A stretch of 64,000 nucleotides of DNA from JANMZO01 sp963763135 (GTDB lineage: Bacteria; Actinomycetota; Acidimicrobiia; Acidimicrobiales; JANYDT01). The stretch covers positions 124,001-188,000 of the forward strand of contig CAVXNJ010000013.1 in assembly GCA_963763135.1 (NCBI GenBank), given 5' to 3'. A program made the position numbers and the translations under genes. Positions 61,253 to 64,000 of this stretch are shown piece by piece. The number at the start of each line of letters is the position of its first letter. Positions within the stretch are counted from its first letter, which is position 1. The notes under the pieces are model-generated. The model was not told where the DNA came from. It saw only the letters and a list, made by a program, of their open reading frames with translations, and made no database searches.

Positions 61253-62008
61253 ATGAGAATTCTCGTCGTCGAGGACGATCCGGCCATCGCTGAGCCGCTC
61301 CTCGACGGACTCATCCATCACGGATTCGAACCGTTCCACGTGCGGCTTGGGGCAGACGCAATCGACGCCGTTCGCAACGTTGCGTTCGACGTGATCCTGC
61401 TCGACCTTGGGCTCCCCGATGGTGACGGATTGGATGTGTGTCGGACGATCCGCTCTCACGTCGCAACCCCGCTCATCATGGTCACCGCCCGCAGCGACGA
61501 AATCGACCGCGTCGTCGGACTCGAACTCGGCGCCGACGACTACGTCAGCAAACCCTTTGGCTTACGCGAGCTCGTCGCGCGAATCCGGGCGGTGCAACGC
61601 CGCTTCGACGCAGCCAGTGCCGCGACCACGGACACGACACCGCCTACATCAGGCATCGCGTCCAAACCACCTGCCGCCGCGATTTGGGGTGGTCTGAGCA
61701 TTGATCACCGCACCCGCCGCGTCCTCCTCCAGGACATCGAACTGACCCTGACACCAAAGGAGTACGGAGTTCTCGTTGTGCTTGCCGCCGACCCGGGCGC
61801 TGTGGTCACCCGAACGACGTTGATCGAACGAGTCTGGGACGAACACTGGTACGGGCCCACCAAAACCCTCGACGTTCATGTCGCGCAACTACGGCAAAAA
61901 CTTGGCGATCCACTCTGGATCGAAACAGTCCGCTCCATTGGATACCGACTCAACAACCCAAGCACCAACCCGCCCGAATCATCGTCGAGCAATCCAGGTA
62001 CAGCGTGA
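61253..62008 (+). CDS. OmpR-family response regulator
   Basis: Receiver with EDD at 7-9, phospho-acceptor Asp51 in ILLDLGLPD, Thr in MVTARSDE and Lys in VSKPFG; a 30-residue Thr/Pro linker; then the winged helix with IELTLTPKEYGVLVVLAADP and HWYGPTKTLDVHVAQLRQKL, ending ETVRSIGYRLNN with a Ser/Pro-rich tail. Belongs to the same branch as the 13740 and 37683 regulators. Its stop overlaps the kinase start (GTGA at 62005). Confidence 0.88.
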   Translation: MRILVVEDDPAIAEPLLDGLIHHGFEPFHVRLGADAIDAVRNVAFDVILLDLGLPDGDGLDVCRTIRSHVATPLIMVTARSDEIDRVVGLELGADDYVSKPFGLRELVARIRAVQRRFDAASAATTDTTPPTSGIASKPPAAAIWGGLSIDHRTRRVLLQDIELTLTPKEYGVLVVLAADPGAVVTRTTLIERVWDEHWYGPTKTLDVHVAQLRQKLGDPLWIETVRSIGYRLNNPSTNPPESSSSNPGTA

Positions 62009-63399
62009 CCCGGAGACTCGTGGCCGGTGCCGTATCACTCGTCATCGCCATGCTCGTCGTCCTCGGAGTCCCATTTCTTCGAACGGTCGAACGGTATGAA
62101 CGCGAACGACTCCGCCTCGACCTAACACGAGACGCAGTCGTGCTCGGAGCAAACGTCGAAGACCAACTCTCCGCGAGCGAACCCGCCGACGCCTTCACCG
62201 CGTCGGTCGTGACAACGTACGCCGAGCGCACGAGCGCTCGGGTAGTCATCGTCGACAAGCAGGGTCTCATTTTTGCCGATTCTGCCTCCACTTCCGACAC
62301 CGGTGACGATCCCCGATCGATGGCAACACGCCCAGAAATCGTCCAGGCACTTAACGGCAACTTCGCGGCGGTGACCCGCCACTCGACAACACTCGGCTAC
62401 TCATCGCTCTATGTCGCTGTCCCCGTGTCATCCGCCGGACGTCTACTCGGCGCGGTGCGGGTCAGTTTCCCGACTCGGTATGTTGACCAGCGCATCGCGC
62501 TTCAACGCACCCGGCTGATCGGATTTGGTGCCGTCGCAGCGCTTGTCGTTGGCCTTACGGGGGCTTGGCTTGCCAGGTGGGTTACCCGGCCCCTCAACGA
62601 ACTTCGACACGCCACCAAAGTGTTCGGTGAGACAGCACTCACGCACCGTGCCCCAATCGGCAAAGGCCCAAACGACATCCGACTCCTCGCCGCCGAATTC
62701 AACGACATGGCCGAGAGGTTGGAATCATTCGTAACCACCCAGAACGCATTCGTTGCCGACGCGTCACACGAACTTCGTACACCGCTCACCGCGCTAAGAC
62801 TCCAACTCGAGACGATGGAATTCGCAAATCCCGAAACACTCCAGGCTCGTCGTCGCAGAGCACTCGACGAAGTCAACAGGCTCTCACGCAACGTCGACGG
62901 GCTCCTCGTCCTCGGCCGTCAACAAGCCCCACAGAAGCCCGTCGACGTCATCGACATCGCCGATCTCGTTCAAGCCCGCGCCGCTTTCTGGCAGACGCTC
63001 ATTGACGAAAACAACCTGTCCCTCGTCACCGACACCAACCGCGAACTCCCGGCGAGAGTCGTACCCGACCGCCTAGGTACCGCACTCGACAACCTCATCG
63101 CGAACGCAATCGACGCCGCACCCGCCGCCTCCACCATCACTATCCGCACCCGCGCCATCCCTGACCACGTCGAAATCCATGTTCTTGACACCGGACCAGG
63201 CATGACAGAACCCCAACGCGACGCAGCATTCGACCGATTCTGGCGGGCCACCGAAAACAACAAACCAGGAGGTTCCGGCCTAGGCCTTGCCATCGCACGA
63301 AAACTCGTCACCGCCGACCGCGGCACCATCCGCCTCAACGCCAACCAACCCCACGGCATCGACGCCACTATCACCTACCCCAACCCCAGAACACGATGA
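62005..63399 (+). CDS. Sensor histidine kinase
   Basis: A 464-residue kinase: helices at about 5-25 and 170-190, a sensor of about 140 residues with a Cache/PAS-like core (SARVVIVDKQGLIFADSAS, LGYSSLYVAVPVSSAGRLLG), HAMP, HisKA with His255 in SHELRTP, HATPase with DNLIANAIDAAP, VLDTGPGMTE and GSGLGLAIARKL. The stop overlaps the following gene by ATGA. Confidence 0.88.
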   Translation: MTRRLVAGAVSLVIAMLVVLGVPFLRTVERYERERLRLDLTRDAVVLGANVEDQLSASEPADAFTASVVTTYAERTSARVVIVDKQGLIFADSASTSDTGDDPRSMATRPEIVQALNGNFAAVTRHSTTLGYSSLYVAVPVSSAGRLLGAVRVSFPTRYVDQRIALQRTRLIGFGAVAALVVGLTGAWLARWVTRPLNELRHATKVFGETALTHRAPIGKGPNDIRLLAAEFNDMAERLESFVTTQNAFVADASHELRTPLTALRLQLETMEFANPETLQARRRRALDEVNRLSRNVDGLLVLGRQQAPQKPVDVIDIADLVQARAAFWQTLIDENNLSLVTDTNRELPARVVPDRLGTALDNLIANAIDAAPAASTITIRTRAIPDHVEIHVLDTGPGMTEPQRDAAFDRFWRATENNKPGGSGLGLAIARKLVTADRGTIRLNANQPHGIDATITYPNPRTR

Positions 63400-63821
63400 A
63401 GCCGACGACACGACGCGCCCTGCTGACCGTCAACGTCATCGCAGCACTCGCTGGTTCAGGGGCAGCGGTAACGATCGGCTTCCGTACCGGATGGCTCACC
63501 ACGAACATCACCGAACATCCCGTCGGACGCCTCCGACCAGCCGACCTCACCGCCAACCTCACGCCACCACCCGACCTCGACGCCACCACAACTCAGCCCG
63601 CAGCGACCACCGTCGCTGTGCCAACAACCGTAGTGACAATCCCGCCAGGCCAGCACTCAATCAATGGCCCAGTGACAACGACCACAAGAACGAATCCGAC
63701 CAGCACGGTCGCCCACAATACTGTCGGTCTCCAAGCTGACGTGCCCCCGCCTTACCCCGTTTTGATCTCGCCAACCACCGAACCACCACGAGAATCCAAC
63801 CACCAAGACGCCGATGATTAG
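63396..63821 (+). CDS. Secreted or membrane-anchored Thr/Pro-rich protein
   Basis: The 141-residue protein has an N-terminal hydrophobic segment (ALLTVNVIAALAGSGAAVTI) and then a long Thr/Pro-rich, probably disordered region with no recognised domain. It is coupled to the kinase stop by ATGA and its own end overlaps the next gene start. It may be an accessory to the two-component system or to the following gene. Confidence 0.65.
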   Translation: MKPTTRRALLTVNVIAALAGSGAAVTIGFRTGWLTTNITEHPVGRLRPADLTANLTPPPDLDATTTQPAATTVAVPTTVVTIPPGQHSINGPVTTTTRTNPTSTVAHNTVGLQADVPPPYPVLISPTTEPPRESNHQDADD

Positions 63822-64000
63822 CTTCGACCAGGCCAAACGTGATCCACAATCCCCGTCGATCCGCCGACTCCACCGCCGCCACGAACCCGTCCTTGCCACG
63901 ACACTCGAGACCCATATCCTCATGCCGACCCGGGAGCGGTCCGCGAGCAACGTCGGAACCACACTTCCCGCGCAGTTCAACCTCCTTGAGGCCGAACCAG
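63814..64000 (+). CDS. N-terminal part of a gene running off the window, possibly ApbE-like FMN transferase
   Basis: From ATG 63814, overlapping the previous stop, 62 residues are visible to the window edge. The stretch LATTLETHILMPTRERS followed by QFNLLEAEP resembles the start of ApbE (first strand, then a helix ending RLEAxxSRF). A DUF2271-PepSY pair upstream supports this reading, since ApbE often accompanies them. Too short for certainty. Confidence 0.4.
   Translation, partial: MISFDQAKRDPQSPSIRRLHRRHEPVLATTLETHILMPTRERSASNVGTTLPAQFNLLEAEP

Noticed and set aside
1..64000. tRNA, rRNA or replication-origin features
   Set aside because: Scanning for tRNA T-arm-like blocks, rRNA cores and DnaA-box clusters by eye gave no convincing candidate.

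Overview
The window is 64 kb of high-GC DNA with short intergenic gaps, many ATGA or GTGA stop/start overlaps, several GTG starts and G/C-rich wobble positions. The decaprenyl-phosphoryl-arabinose genes (dprE1, dprE2, UbiA-type transferase), OmpR-type two-component systems and Tn554/IS3 elements point to Actinomycetota. An Acidimicrobiia-like lineage is plausible but unproven. I found no rRNA, tRNA or CRISPR array.

Left part (1-10.1 kb) is a decaying accessory region. It has an APH-family phosphotransferase, a GNAT gene with an in-frame TGA, an ArsR-rhodanese regulator with two operator-like repeats, and a divergent persulfide-type MBL-rhodanese gene plus MFS transporter, both riddled with frameshifts. 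Next come a rhodanese, a small CxxC protein, a truncated Flp pilin joined to a truncated DUF1275 gene, intact lgt, fragments of a disulfide oxidoreductase and a dedA gene, and a degenerate IS3-family element with recognisable terminal inverted repeats.

Central part (10.3-44.4 kb) is mostly intact and envelope-oriented: an ABC-2 exporter with lipoprotein and two-component system; a second two-component system in an operon with a CtpE-like P-type ATPase, a zinc phospholipase C-like protein and a membrane protein; two paralogous secreted Glu-Ala-Asn-rich proteins; a VIT1-type metal transporter; the six-gene DPA operon on the minus strand; an MprF-like synthase with two rhomboid-like proteins; DedA, DUF1003, PAP2 and a third two-component system; then a GH15 gene with one frameshift and zwf.

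Right part (44.6-64 kb) holds a truncated gene abutting a Tn3 remnant, a fasciclin protein, a nested mobile element (a Tn554-like tnpABC unit inserted into an IS3 orfB), a MacAB-like ABC system with lipoprotein and giant adaptor, a PP2C phosphatase, a PAP2/DUF2271/PepSY cluster and a fourth two-component system.

The most notable signal ties many of these together. At least eight promoters share one architecture: a distal half-site (C/G)TTnnG, five bases, a proximal half-site CT(T/G)nAG, exactly eleven bases, then a -10-like hexamer nAnnnT. The 11-bp repeat period fits an OmpR/PhoP-family activator. The controlled genes are the paralogous secreted proteins, a PhoP/MprA-like regulator itself (with its kinase, ATPase and phospholipase), yggT, the fasciclin protein, PP2C, the MacAB-like operon and a PAP2 operon. 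This suggests an envelope-stress regulon, probably autoregulated by the response regulator at 16725-17402. A second signal is a two-copy stem-loop (23014-23063 and 61163-61214) with compensatory stem changes and an almost invariant ten-base loop, one copy lying in the predicted 5' leader of yggT.
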